Of a stretch of DNA of 64,000 nt, positions 11,242-23,567 are shown in pieces. The position numbers and the translations under genes are program-made. The notes under the pieces are model-generated. The model had not been told where the DNA came from. It saw only the letters and a list, made by a program, of their open reading frames with translations, and made no database searches. The stretch's first letter is position 1. Each line of letters begins with the position of its first letter. This DNA comes from Isoetes taiwanensis (taxonomy: Eukaryota; Streptophyta; Lycopodiopsida; Isoetales; Isoetaceae), in assembly GCA_021234155.1 (NCBI GenBank), contig JAJEKV010000104.1, forward strand, positions 1,056,001 to 1,120,000, written 5' to 3'.

Positions 11242-14200
11242 CGATATATGTTTAGTTTTTTCTCATTCATTCACTGTTGGCAGTTTCCCATCATATAGCA
11301 GGATGATCCCTATCAATATTATTTTCATATTTTGCAAAAGGAATTTGGTATTTGTTTCTTCTTTGTAGCCTAGCTATTCCATGTCTGCCGTGAATTGAAA
11401 TTGTTGTGCAGAGTCTCTCCTTGCATACTTTTGCTGCCTAGCTACTCACCTGTCTGCCATCTTCTAAACTTTTATGCAGCCTGTGGATGCCTATAAGTCT
11501 CAACCAGGTATAAATATCAACCAGGTACGATTCACCATTTGGGTTCTATGCATTGTCTCCATAAATAATAATAGATATTAAGGAAGGCAATAGTTAATCT
11601 GAAAAGTGAGAGCCTGTAGGAGCAGATGCCATGTTTACTGTTTGTGCATTTCTGAAGAAAATGCAGCATGCTCAGTTGAATGCTATAGGTGTCAGGAAAA
11701 GGATGCTGCCACGTGCTACTTTGTAGCTTAGCACATTTGAAGTCAGCAATAGTTAATCCTGATGCATGAAGTTATGGGAGCAGATGCCATGTTTACTATT
11801 CCTTACGTGAGCAGAAAATGTAGGATGCTGAGTTGAATGTTAAGGTGTCAGCATTAGGTTGATGTAAATAGCAACTAATTTTCAATATTAAAAGCTCTTA
11901 TATGTCTTATGTTAGTGTGGCAGAGCCATGTCTAGCTCATTCTTCATGTGAATGCAGGTTACGTCTACAATATGTTACGATGTAACTAGGCATTATCTTC
12001 TTGGTATTTGACTGATATGTTAGTGATCAATATGTAAACTCTTATTTGACTAGGGTTTCCACATATCTCCATTCCTCTTGCTTACATTTGGACGCTTGAT
12101 ATCATCTGTAAGTACCTCAGCTATCATTCTTTGCAATCGTTCTTTCACATGTTGTATGAGATAAATGCATCACATGTTGTATAAGATAAATGCATTAATC
12201 CGAAGCATAAAGCAATACAAAGCTACTGAAGCGCGGAATCAATCCTGATAGAATTAGGACACATGGCAATTTTTGTACAAACTCCCTGACAAAATGCTGC
12301 TTTGAAAGCATTACTTTTTCTCCATCCCTGCAAAACTCCAAGCTTTGGTAGCACATATGCGAGATATCATCCACGAATTTAGCATTTCAGCAAGCATTCA
12401 CATATTTAGTCTTACGGTTTGGACCAATTGTTTGCACTCTCACTGTCCTACTTCTTTTGAAGTTGTATTTTTAAAAGCTTATTTGCTTCTTTACTTACAT
12501 GCATGGTGTTGCATGGAAACCATTTCCTCCAAAGTCATGCTCTAGAAGAATTTGTAGAGATGGATGAAAAGATTTGCATAGCTATAAGATATACATTCCC
12601 TTCTATCTCCTACCAATTCTCAGAGTTCTGAGACTATATGGCCTAAGAGTCCAGCTGGTCAAGTATGGTGAGAGCTGATATTATGTGTGGCAAATGGCAG
12701 GGATACGAAAGGATGCTTAAAAGTCCAAATTTTACTAGGCATTCTAGGCAGGGAAGAATCTGTGATGTGGCCCATATTAACATGGCTTCTGTAAACCTAG
12801 GATATCCGGTTATGTTCTTTTGTTCACATTGTCTTTTAAGTTAATGTACTTATTTTACTATTGATGACCTCAATGAACCAAAATGAAAATTTTCAGACAA
12901 TAAATGTATTGTCCAAACATTCTGAGCTGGGTTTTGTGCGTGTGTTGCTACAAATATTTCAGATTTCGTGCTTTTACAGAACGGGAGGGAAATTCTCATT
13001 ATCGAGCCTCCATTTCTTGCAACTACACAGAGCTACGAATGTTTCAATCAGCAGACAAAATGAGTACTCAGATCAAGGCAAGGAAATTGAGCATTGAAAT
13101 TGGCTAACATTTCTGTGGATATTGGAAGCAGAGCCAACAAGATAAGTGAGCACCCATTGCAGAAGGGAAAAGCTGGCAAGCTACCTCAGGAATAGGCACT
13201 TCCTAATGTTGATATGCTGCGACAATAAGGTGAGGCCCTGGCAGTGGCAGCCTATATTTATGTTCTTCAAGCCTGACTTCTTTTGACAACCAAGGTGAGA
13301 TGTTGCAAAAAAGGCAGCTTTAGGTTAGGTTGTGATAATATTTAAGGGCGTTTCTATGGTCTCCATCTTTGCGTTTTAACATTTGTCATACATTTGAACT
13401 TCCCATGCTCTAAGTTAATGGGATTTGACCTATAAATGATCCTCCTTTACTTTTTCCATGTCTAATAGCTACGAATGTTTCAACCAGCAGACAAAATGAG
13501 TACTTAGATCAAGGCAAGGAAATTGAGCATTGTAAGTGGCTAACATTTCTGTGGATATTGGAAGCAGAGCCAACAAGATAAGCGAGCACCCATTGCAGAA
13601 GGGAAAAGCTGGCAAGCTACCTCAGAAATAGGCACTTCCTAATGTTGATATGCTGCGACAATATTTAAGGTGAGACCCTGGCAGTGGCAGCCTATATTTA
13701 AGTTCTTCAAGCCTGACTTCTTTTGACAACCAAGGTGAGATGTTGCAAAAAAGGCAGCTTTAGGTTAGGTTGTGATAATATTTAAGGGCGTTTCTGAACT
13801 TCCCATGCTTTAAGTTAATGGGATTTGACACTCCATGTCTAATAGCTACGAATGTTTCAATCAGCAGACAAAATGAGTACTCAGATCAAGGCAAGGAAAT
13901 TGAGCATTGTAAGTGGCTAACATTTCTGTGGATATTGGAAGCAGAGCCAACAAGATAAGCGAGCACCCATTGCAGAAGGGAAAAGCTGGCAAGCTGCCTC
14001 AGGAATAGGCACTTCCTAATGTTGATATGCTGCGACAATATTTAAGGTGAGACCCTGGTAGTGGCAGCCTATATTTAAGTTCTTCAAGCCTGACTTCTTT
14101 TGACAACCAAGGTGAGATGTTGCAAAAAAGGCAGCTTTAGGTTAGGTTGTGATAATATTTAAGGGCCTTTCTATGGTCTCCATCTTTGCGTTTGAACATT

Positions 14201-14869
14201 TGTCATACATTTGAACTTCCCATGCTCTAAGTTAATGGGATTTGACCTATAAATGATCCTCCTTTACTTTTTCCATGTCTAATTCCCACATAGTTAAACT
14301 CAATGCAATGACATTTACTTCTTGAACATCTGTCCATAATGCTTTCAAAACATTATACTTAATGTCCTAGCATTTGTATTGTTAGGTTTACTTGGTTCAC
14401 TACCCAGATGTCCTATTTATTTGCAGGTCTTTGTCGAACATTCTAATGCTGATCTATCTATTGGATTCATGTTTACATATTTTTACAACCAGCAAATTCT
14501 GTTTCCAACGCAGCATTTAACATAGTGGCATACACACAACATCATAATGATCAAAATTCTTCTCCATATCTCATTATTACTTCGTTACACATGAATGCAT
14601 AGATTCTCATGGCCAACAATCATATCACCACATATAATAACTAGAAATAACCTCTATAATAAACACAGCTACCTTCTTCATTTAAGTTGTGCAGGTTGCT
14701 CTAAAATTATTTATGTTTGTCACTTCCTATGTATATACTTTGTTATGGTCTTCCTTTTACATTTATAATGACATATATACACTTAATTTGATGTAACACA
14801 TCTTTAAAAACTTCAAAGAGGTTTTAATGCATCAAATGAGCATGTTCAAATTGCAAAAGGCAACCTAAT
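11242..14869. repeat. 3.6-kb direct repeat, copy A
   Basis: This 3,628-bp segment is matched by 15337-18957 (3,621 bp), in the same orientation. It starts at CGATATATGTTTAG and ends at GGCAACCTAAT. No coding sequence was recognised; all open frames are short and unlike known proteins. It contains three tandem subunits (13031-14282). Outside the altered block of copy B the two copies are almost identical. Confidence 0.95.
13031..14282. repeat. Tandem triplication, 377-436-bp units, in copy A
   Basis: Units start with AGCTACGAATGTTTCAA at 13031, 13467 and 13844 and run for about 436, 377 and 439 bp. The middle unit lacks a stretch present near the ends of the others. The same three-unit array occurs in copy B at about 17118, 17557 and 17928. 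Confidence 0.9.
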
Positions 14870-15336
14870 TCCGATCTAGAGGAAAACTTTTTGGATTTTT
14901 TTTAAGTTAGTTTTCTATGGTTGTGGAGGTTTTTGCCAACGGAAAATTTTCTCGGTGTTCCAAAAATCGCCTTGGCCTAAAAAAAAATCAATTATGGGGC
15001 TCTCAGCTTATCCATCCCTAATTTTTTGCGGCATGGGCACGGGATGAGAGCCTGGGGTTTTCGGCATGGAGCTTTTCACCGGATTAGAATGACTGGGCCT
15101 GTGGAAAATACAAATATATTTTTCTTGATCACCTCTGTAGATCCTAGCACCAGCTTGATCTTTATTCAGGATTTGTTGCAGCATGCCAGGCTCTGTGGCA
15201 ACAATGGATGTTGCGCAGCCAGAACGATTTAATTGCCTAGGGTATGTGACGGCTCTTTCTTTGGCTGGTATATAGGGTTTTGCGTTTTAAGCTATGCTTG
15301 AAGCTGGAGTCTTATGAGTAGATATGGTGTTTATGG
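14870..15336. other. Spacer between the 3.6-kb copies
   Basis: A 467-bp non-coding segment. Its start (TTTTTGGATTTTTTTTAAGT and following bases) resembles 10383-10440, so it is probably a diverged form of the sequence upstream of copy A, making the whole array a tandem duplication. Confidence 0.55.
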
Positions 15337-18300
15337 CGATATATGTTTAGTTTTTTCTCATTCATTCACTGTTGGCAGTTTCCCATCATATAGCAGGATG
15401 ATCCCTATCAATATTATTTTCATATTTTGCAAAAGGAATTTGGTATTTGTTTCTTCTTTGTAGCCTAGCTATTCCATGTCCGCCGAATTGAAATTGTTGT
15501 GCGAGTCTCTCCTTGCATACTTTTCTTTGCCTAGCTACTCACACATGCGCCATCTTCTAAACTTTTATGCAGCTGTGGATGCCTATAAGTCTCAACTGCA
15601 TAAATATCAACCGTGTACGATTCACCATTTGGGTTCTATGCATTGTCTCCATAAATAATAATAGATATTAAGGAAGGCAATAGTTAATCCGAAAAGTGAG
15701 AGCCCAGAGGAGCGGATGCCATGTTTATCGCTTGTGCATTTACGAAGAAAATGCAAAGATGCTCGATTGAATGCTATAGGTGTCGTGAAAAGGATGCCGC
15801 CACGCTACTTTGTAGCTTAGCACATTTGAAGTCGGCAATAGTTAATCCCTCGATGCATGAAGTTATGGGAGCGCAGATGCCATGTTTACTATTCCTTACG
15901 TGAGCGTAAAATGTAGGATCTTTGAGTTGAATGTTAAGGTGTCGATTAGGTTGATGTAAATAGCAACTAATTTTCAATATTAAAAGCTCTTATATGTCTT
16001 ATGTTAGTGTGGCGAGCCATGTCTAGCTCATTCTTCATGTGAATGCGAGGTTACGTCTACAATATGTTACGATGTAACTAGGCATTATCTTCTTGGTATT
16101 TGACCGATATGTTAGTGATCAATATGTAAACTCTTATTTGACTAGGGTTTCCACATATCTCCATTCCTCTTGCTTACATTTGGACGCTTGATATCATCTG
16201 TAAGTACCTCGGCTATCATTCTTTGCAATCGTTCTTTCACATGTTGTATGAGATAAATGCATCACATGTTGTATAAGATAAATGCATTAATCCAAAGCAT
16301 AAAGCAATACAAAGCTACTGGGCTGAATCAATCCCGATAGAATTAGGACACATGGCAATTTTTGTACAAACTCCCGACAAAATCTTTGCTTTGAAAGCAT
16401 TACTTTTTCTCCATCCCCGCAAAACTCCAAGCTTTGGTAGCACATATGAGATATCATCCACTTAATTTAGCATTTCAGCAAGCATTCACATATTTAGTCT
16501 TACGGTTTGGACCAATTGTTTGCACTCTCACCGTCCTACTTCTTTTGAAGTTGTATTTTTAAAAAGCTTATTTGCTTCTTTACTTACATGCATGGTGTTG
16601 CATGGAAACCATTTCCTCCAAAGTCATGCTCTAGAAGAATTTGTAGAGATGGATGAAAAGATTTGCATAGCTATAAGATATACATTCCCTTCTATCTCCT
16701 ACCAATTCTCGAGTTCTCGAGACTATATGGCCTAAGAGTCCAAATGGTCAAGTATGGTGAGAGCTGATATTATGTGTGGCAAATGGCGGGGATACTGAAA
16801 GGATGCTTAAAAGTCCAAATTTTACTAGGCATTCTAGGCGGGAAGAATGCGTGATGTGGCCCATATTAACATGGCTTCGTAAACCTAGGATATCCGGTTA
16901 TGTTCTTTTGTTCACATTGTCTTTTAAGTTAATGTACTTATTTTACTATTGATGACCTCAATGAACCAAAATGAAAATTTTCGGACAATAAATGTATTGT
17001 CCAAACATTCCCGAAATTTGGTTTTGTCGTGTGTTGCTACAAATATTTCAGATTTCGTGCTTTTCTACAGCGGAGGGAAATTCTCATTATCGAGCCTCCA
17101 TTTCTTGCAACTACACGAGCTACTTAATGTTTCAATCAAGCAACAAAATGAGTACTCGGATCAAGGCAAGGAAATTGAGCATTGAAATTGGCTAACATTT
17201 CGGTGGATATTGGAAGCAGAGCCAACAAGATAAGTGAGCACCCATTGCGAGAAGGGGAAAAGCCGGCAAGCTACCTCGTGAATAGGCACTTCCTAATGTT
17301 GATATCTTTGCGACAATAAGGTGAGGCCCCGGCGGTGGCGACCTATATTTATGTTCTTCAAGCCCGACTTCTTTTGACAACCAAGGTGAGATGTTGCAAA
17401 AAGGCAAAATTAGGTTAGGTTGTGATAATATTTAAGGGCGTTTCTATGGTCTCCATCTTTGCGTTTTAACATTTGTCATACATTTGAACTTCCCATGCTC
17501 TAAGTTAATGGGATTTGACCTATAAATGATCCTCCTTTACTTTTTCCATGTCTAATAGCTACTGAATGTTTCAACCGGCCGGACAAAATGAGTACTTAGA
17601 TCAAGGCAAGGAAATTGAGCATTGTAAGTGGCTAACATTTACGTGGATATTGGAAGCGAGCCAACAAGATAAGCGAGCACCCATTGCGAAGGGAAAAAGG
17701 CGGCAAGCTACCTCGAAATAGGCACTTCCTAATGTTGATATCTTTGCGACAATATTTAAGGTGAGACCACAAAGGCGACCTATATTTAAGTTCTTCAAGC
17801 CCGACTTCTTTTGACAACCAAGGTGAGATGTTGCAAAAAAGGCACTTTAGGTTAGGTTGTGATAATATTTAAGGGCTTTGAACTTCCCATGCTTTAAGTT
17901 AATGGGATTTGACACTCCATGTCTAATAGCTACGAATGTTTCAATCGTGAGACAAAATGAGTACTTTCGATCAAGGCAAGGAAATTGAGCATTGTAAGTG
18001 GCTAACATTTACGTGGATATTGGAAGCAGAGCCAACAAGATAAGCGAGCACCCATTGCAGGAAGGAAAAGTCGGCAAGCTGCCTCGGGAATAGGCACTTC
18101 CTAATGTTGATATCTCATGACAATATTTAAGGTGAGACCACGGTAGTGGCGACCTATATTTAAGTTCTTCAAGCCCCACTTCTTTTGACAACCAAGGTGA
18201 GATGTTGCAAAAAAAGGCAGACTTTTAGGTTAGGTTGTGATAATATTTAAGGGCCTTTCTATGGTCTCCATCTTTGCGTTTGAACATTTGTCATACATTT

Positions 18301-18957
18301 GAACTTCCCATGCTCTAAGTTAATGGGATTTGACCTATAAATGATCCTCCTTTACTTTTTCCATGTCTAATTCCCACATAGTTAAACTCAATGCAATGAC
18401 ATTTACTTCTTGAACATCTGTCCATAATGCTTTCAAAACATTATACTTAATGTCCTAGCATTTGTATTGTTAGGTTTACTTGGTTCACTACCCAGATGTC
18501 CTATTTATTTGCAGGTCTTTGTCGAACATTCTAATGCTGATCTATCTATTGGATTCATGTTTACATATTTTTACAACCAGCAAATTCTGTTTCCAACGCA
18601 GCATTTAACATAGTGGCATACACACAACATCATAATGATCAAAATTCTTCTCCATATCTCATTATTACTTCGTTACACATGAATGCATAGATTCTCATGG
18701 CCAACAATCATATCACCACATATAATAACTAGAAATAACCTCTATAATAAACACAGCTACCTTCTTCATTTAAGTTGTGCAGGTTGCTCTAAAATTATTT
18801 ATCTTTGTCACTTCCTATGTATATACTTTGTTATGGTCTTCCTTTTACATTTATAATGACATATATACACTTAATTTGATGTAACACATCTTTAAAAACT
18901 TCAAAGAGGTTTTAATGCATCAAATGAGCATGTTCAAATTGCAAAAGGCAACCTAAT
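15337..18957. repeat. 3.6-kb direct repeat, copy B, with a motif-specifically altered block
   Basis: Collinear with copy A. The first ~140 bp and the last ~720 bp are virtually identical to A. Between about 15480 and 18225 the copies differ at dozens of places, nearly always at CTG, CAG or CG motifs. Examples: GTCTGCC to GTCCGCC, TTTGCTGCC to TTTCTTTGCC, GTCAGCA to GTCGGCA, CCCTGGCAGTGGC to CCCCGGCGGTGGC, and TACGAA to TACTGAA. Bases between these sites are conserved. No gene was recognised. Confidence 0.95.
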
Positions 18958-19847
18958 AAACATTTATGGAATCCAACATAACATATCGAGCATATCTCAA
19001 CTACACAATTATGGAACCCAACATGACATAATCAAGCTCCTCCATATAACTTTATGCATTGCAATCATTTCTTTGTTTTTTTTTGCTTAATCACATTGGT
19101 CTCCACTCTCCCAATAAAAACTACACATTATTCTAGATTAGTGCTTGGCCCACAACTTTGCTTTTTAGCAGAAATGTGTTGCCATTAGCCTAATCACCAT
19201 AAACAAAATAGAATGAGCATTATACAACTCTTATCATTCAACCACCATAAATAAAATGTGGCTTAATGCGAGACTCATCAGATTCTGATTTTATGATTTT
19301 ATGCCTTCACAAACGGCAATTTCTCCCCACATATTTATAGTGGATAACATTGCTAGGAAAGACCCCGTCGAGCAAGCGTCCCAATTTCAAGAGTCTTTGT
19401 TAAGCCCAATATAGGAGTCTTTGTTAACCCCGATACAAGACATTGTTGTGGAGGACCGACAACGTATGGTGCAAATTTAAATTTGCTATTGAGAACAATA
19501 TCAAGTTATTTGTTCAATCGTGATTCAATCAATTAGTATAAATACACATTGAGAATACAATACAATTCATGATGCTTTTTGATAATTTATTTGGAACTAT
19601 ATGCTTTAGTCAATTAGCATTGTACATCACAACATGCCTTTGCATTGCATCTAAGTTAAGGTCATACTATAATATTTGACATGAAATTTCTAATTTTGTG
19701 CACAATGGGCTTTATCGTCATCCACGAATCTTCAAAGTTTGAACACAAAGTTTGTGCTCATTGTTGCTTCCACAATCTTCAAAGGCATATTTGCACGCCG
19801 CAAATCTTATTTTAGTATAAAAGAACCACTTTTCAAACTGTTACTAC
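18958..19847 (+). mobile_element. Probable Helitron body, 5' end not found
   Basis: The 900 bp before the Helitron 3' terminus hold no recognised gene. A short repeat (GAGTCTTTGTTAA) occurs at about 19390 and 19412. The TC-type 5' terminus was not located, so the element could be longer and could even include the 3.6-kb repeats. Confidence 0.35.
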
Positions 19848-19875
19848 GCCCGGCAACGCCGGGCACCATAACTAG
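19848..19875 (+). mobile_element. Helitron 3' terminus
   Basis: The hairpin GCCCGGC-AAC-GCCGGGC at 19848-19864 is followed after seven bases by CTAG at 19872-19875 and then T. A GC-rich hairpin just upstream of CTRR, with insertion between A and T, is the diagnostic 3' end of plant Helitrons (rolling-circle DNA transposons). Helitrons create no target duplication, and none is seen. Confidence 0.75.
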
Positions 19876-20174
19876 TTTATTATTAATTAGCTTTCCATGA
19901 ACGCATTGCTAAAGAGATATGAATGGCCATGTCTCCAAGAAATGAACAAATCCTCTACAACATAGAAAAACATTGCTAAGTTTTTTTTCTTTTTTTTTAT
20001 AGTTGTTAGATGATGCGAACACACCATGCAAGATGGTTAATAAGCTAAACTTGATATATGGTGAACCAAAAACTTAAAGGAATAAGGTTACCCATTAGTA
20101 AGAAAAAACAAAGGTAAATCATGTGAAAGTAAGATTTTTGGGCAAGTCAGAGCAAAAGCTCACGACGCATAGCC

Positions 20175-20602
20175 ATGCCGGATCAAACCCTAATAGAGTA
20201 TGACATGGATCGAAAAGAAGGAATGGGCGACATGCAGCTGGCAAATGGAAGGTAAAAACATATTCTGTTTACTCTTCTGTATGCTGCCGGAATGATAGAA
20301 TAGATGTGATCTTATGCTTCATGGGCAGATGTAAGGGTGGTTTTAACAAATCCACCATGGAAAAAATGGAGATAAAAAAGAAAAAGGCTGCTAAGAGAAG
20401 GAATCTTTATGATTATCACAAGCCTGTAGGCAGCATGGAAGGTAATACAAGCACCAGGGCCAGAATTACTAAGGATGATGAGAAGAGCCAAAATCTTGAA
20501 GATGCAGGCACTGCCACTAACAAGAAAAATACAGCTGATCCAGATATAGTGGCAAAAAGTAATGAAGAAATGGTGGTCAATTGCACAGCCATGGACAATT
20601 AA
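20175..20602 (+). CDS. Possible two-exon lysine-rich small protein (unknown)
   Basis: An ATG at 20175 opens a 77-bp exon ending at 20251 before GTAAAA. An acceptor at 20327-20328 (GGGCAG) opens a second exon that continues in phase to TAA at 20600-20602, for 116 residues. The product would be hydrophilic, with a basic cluster (KKKKAAKRR) resembling a nuclear localisation signal and an acidic C-terminal half. No family was recognised. It could be the first exons of the broken sequence that resumes at 21938, since all lie on the same strand. Start and splicing are predictions only. Confidence 0.25.
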
Positions 20603-21421
20603 TCATGCAGACAAACTAGTGGAGAAAAAACTTGTAACAAAACCAAAACAACCAGGTTTGATTTGACATTTTAAATGCTTGTTTTGATAGAAGATGAGTT
20701 AAAGGATTAAGGGAAACATGTTTTTTAAGAAATTTAAAACATGAAACAACATAAAATAAGTAGGATATAGGACAGATCTGAGAAGATATGAGTGCTAAGG
20801 ATTTAATAAGTAAGTTTGTTTCAGGGACTATATAAGAAACAAGGTGGTAGATGAGCTAAATATAATGATCAATGAAGTTTGGATACTGAATAAGGGATGG
20901 CATATGGTAAAATGTCATGATGGAGTAGATCTGGAAAAATAAACTGGTACAGAAAACTAGTCTATGTAAAAATTATGCCTCTAGCATGTAATTTATGATA
21001 AACATGTTGTGTTACTGAAATACTAAAGATGGATGGGTGAAGGACGAAAAGCCAGATAGCACCACTGCTTACCTGCTAGTAGCTTGTGTTATTACCTAAA
21101 AGGCTAATATACATTTGTTTTTGCTGCAGGTAACCGGGTCTATCTCTCCTACTCCCCCTTTTTTTTAAGTTTTCAAGGTGCTAGCACGGATAAGTTTGCT
21201 TTTGAAATAATATAAAATAGTGATGATATTATTTCTAAAGTTCTAGAATTAAAAATCACCTTTGCTAGCTGATGCTACAAGATAAAATTTATGGAATGGA
21301 TTATGTTACTGTCTGTAAAATTACTGCAAATTTATTGGCCTTTGCAATATATCCATGAATATAATCGAAGGTATGATGTCATTTCAGAAAATAGAATAAA
21401 ATGTTTGTTAGTTGATATTTG
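20603..21421. other. AT-rich non-coding stretch
   Basis: No gene or strong repeat was recognised. It could be intronic if the segments at 20175-20602 and 21938-23490 once formed one gene. Confidence 0.4.
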
Positions 21422-21849
21422 TTCCTATCTCAAGGTATAAAATGCTATGTATTTATGCAGCTTCCCACCAACCTTGCCTTCAAAAAAAAAAAAAAAAGCT
21501 ATATATTTTTATGCAGCTTACAGTTTCAGAATGTAGTAAATCAAATCATTTGTTAATGCATGGGTTATTGCTATGAGTTAAAATGCATTTCCAAGGATAA
21601 ATATAGATGACATGGATATTTATGGTCTGTAAAGGCTAATAAGATAAGGATAAGGTCATTGTATTGGATTGAACAGTATAACTAGGAGCTTTAGTTCTTA
21701 TTGTGTGACATGATGTTATACATATCAAGGCTTACTACCAGAAGGGCACCTATCTTTTAGTACGGCTGCCAATTGAGTGGTTAATTTACCAAATGGTATT
21801 AGTATCACTAAAGTCTAATGGTCTTAGGACTATACTAGACTTCAGACAT
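21422..21849. repeat. Direct repeat, copy 1 (428 bp)
   Basis: Starts TTCCTATCTCAAGGTATAAA and ends near TTCAGACAT. It matches 25807-26177 with few differences, except for a 57-bp insertion at about 21464-21520. Confidence 0.9.
21464..21520 (+). mobile_element. Tiny poly(A)-tailed retroposed insertion
   Basis: Compared with the copy at 25807, this copy carries CCCACCAACCTTGCCTTC followed by about 16 A residues. The insertion is flanked by near-identical GCTAT..ATTT..ATGCAGCTT sequences of about 20 bp. A poly(A) tail and long target duplication fit target-primed reverse transcription of a severely 5'-truncated SINE or LINE transcript. Confidence 0.55.
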
Positions 21850-21937
21850 TTTTTTATGTTTATCCAGTTTTTTGGAAGGACCTTGATTTAAATAAAGGTG
21901 CACTTTCTTTGTTTAAAAACTTATGAAATGAATCTAT

Positions 21938-23490
21938 ATGCAGGATACAATACAAGATGAGGAATCAGACATATGGATAAAGGAACTCATGACACTACAG
22001 TATGATACATGCCAAATATCAAGTCCAAATGCTGCCGTACAAACTGTGATTGCATGCATTAAACCAATTGAGGTACATGGGTACGTTATTTTCAAAGAAA
22101 AAGGTTTGATGGATAAGGAGAAATCATCAATTAGCTACCTGGGTTTTAATGGTTGGTTCAAAATGTTCCAACTAATGAAGAAGGCAAGCTTTCATGTGGA
22201 GACATGCAAAACTATATTTGCAATAGTGTACAACAATATGCCTAGTATACAATATGCTAGGACATGTTTGGAAGATGAAATGGGATAGAAATTCATAGAC
22301 CTGAATGCCTTGGAAAGTGCACATGACATTATATCATCTTTGAAGGTAGAGGAAATAAAAGAGGCAACTCCTCATTATTTACAGGAAGAAGTTCGTCACT
22401 GTTTATTTTCAGAAGATGATCTCACAGAAGAGGAATCCTTAAGCCTGGAAGGGTTTTTAAAAAATAACTCCAGAAAAAATGAAGGAGACAGTCCTGAAGC
22501 AGAACAAGTACCTACCCTAACATTGGGAAATTCATCTAGGCTTCCTTTAATTTCATAACAAGGAGTAGAATGTTATGGAATAACTTATGGTCAAGCCCTG
22601 TGGAAGAGCCAGAATTTTGGGGCTCTAGTCCCAATCAACGTTGAAACATGGAAGGCCTTGGTAGGAATCACTGAGGATGATATCAGAAATGCAAAAACTA
22701 AAGCAGAAAAGCTCGGCAAGCATTTCACCAAAAAGGAAATGGCATTACCAATAGATATGAACTTCTTTGAGCAGCAGTCTTGTGAAAAAAATACCGGGAT
22801 AATGTGAGCTAGAAAGGAAACATGGCTTTTAGTGACGATAAAAGGGATGGCTTCTACTTAAAGAAAATATGGAGAACACACTGCCCTTTTTTGACTTGTG
22901 GTTGCATCAAAACCAAGAAAAAAGATAAAGATGAATGTGGCAGTGACATTATATGGATTGACCACGCTGTGTGGTTCATGCTCAACAACTTAGAAGAGTT
23001 ATACCTAGGTGCCACACCTATGGTTAAAATGGTATGCTTTACAAAACTGGTTTACAACATCATTAGGCCTGTTGTTCTTGCATACTTTTCTTATTTAGAA
23101 GTAAGGAGGGTTATGATTGAAATGACGCTTTACTATGCTAACAATCCTGATAAAGATTTGAAAGCAGCTTTTGGGAATACTAGACTGGCTGAAATTACAG
23201 AAAAAGCACTCAGGCCTAAGGCTTTTGTGACAGAGCAGACACCAAAACAAAAGAACGAGTATGCATGGTCAAAACAAAGAGGAAGCAGCAGCAAAGGCAC
23301 ATCCAGCTACTGCACACCAAGGGGACCTCCACGGGTCACTATGGACCCACGAAATAATACTGATAGCAGGGACACTCATGGCATTGCCACAAATAAAGAT
23401 GAATACTCAGTCACAAAAGGTGGCAACAAAATCATCAACCTGGAGGACAGTCCATCCAACAAACTGAACTATATGGATGATTCCAAGTAA
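21938..23490 (+). pseudogene. Unrecognised coding-like sequence with in-frame stops
   Basis: From a splice-acceptor-like ATGCAG at 21937-21942 one frame runs to 22805 with normal-looking protein composition, interrupted only by TAG (22286) and TAA (22556) and ended by TGA (22805). A second frame then gives 222 residues from 22822 to 23490, with a cysteine pair in FLTCGCIKTKKK, a hydrophobic middle (VYNIIRPVVLAYFSYLEV) and a polar Ser/Asn/Lys-rich tail. I recognise no domain. It may be a decayed host gene, a gag-like or accessory transposon gene, or a multi-exon gene with mispredicted exons. The 222-residue frame is open for too long to be chance alone. Confidence 0.45.
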
Positions 23491-23567
23491 GTCATAAAAC
23501 AAGCTTTGATATTGCATTTCTAGAATTGTCACAATGATTGCTCTTGTTTGAATATGTATATATTATT

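Noticed and set aside
10899-11298. Small frames on both strands near 11 kb
   Set aside because: Each is under 90 codons, they overlap each other, and none has protein-like motifs.
12861-13107. Short frames repeated in copies A and B (also 16949-17195)
   Set aside because: Frames are not conserved between the copies, and two overlapping frames are equally open; consistent with non-coding sequence.
20416-20598. 60-codon hydrophobic minus-strand frame
   Set aside because: Antisense shadow of the lysine-rich plus-strand frame.
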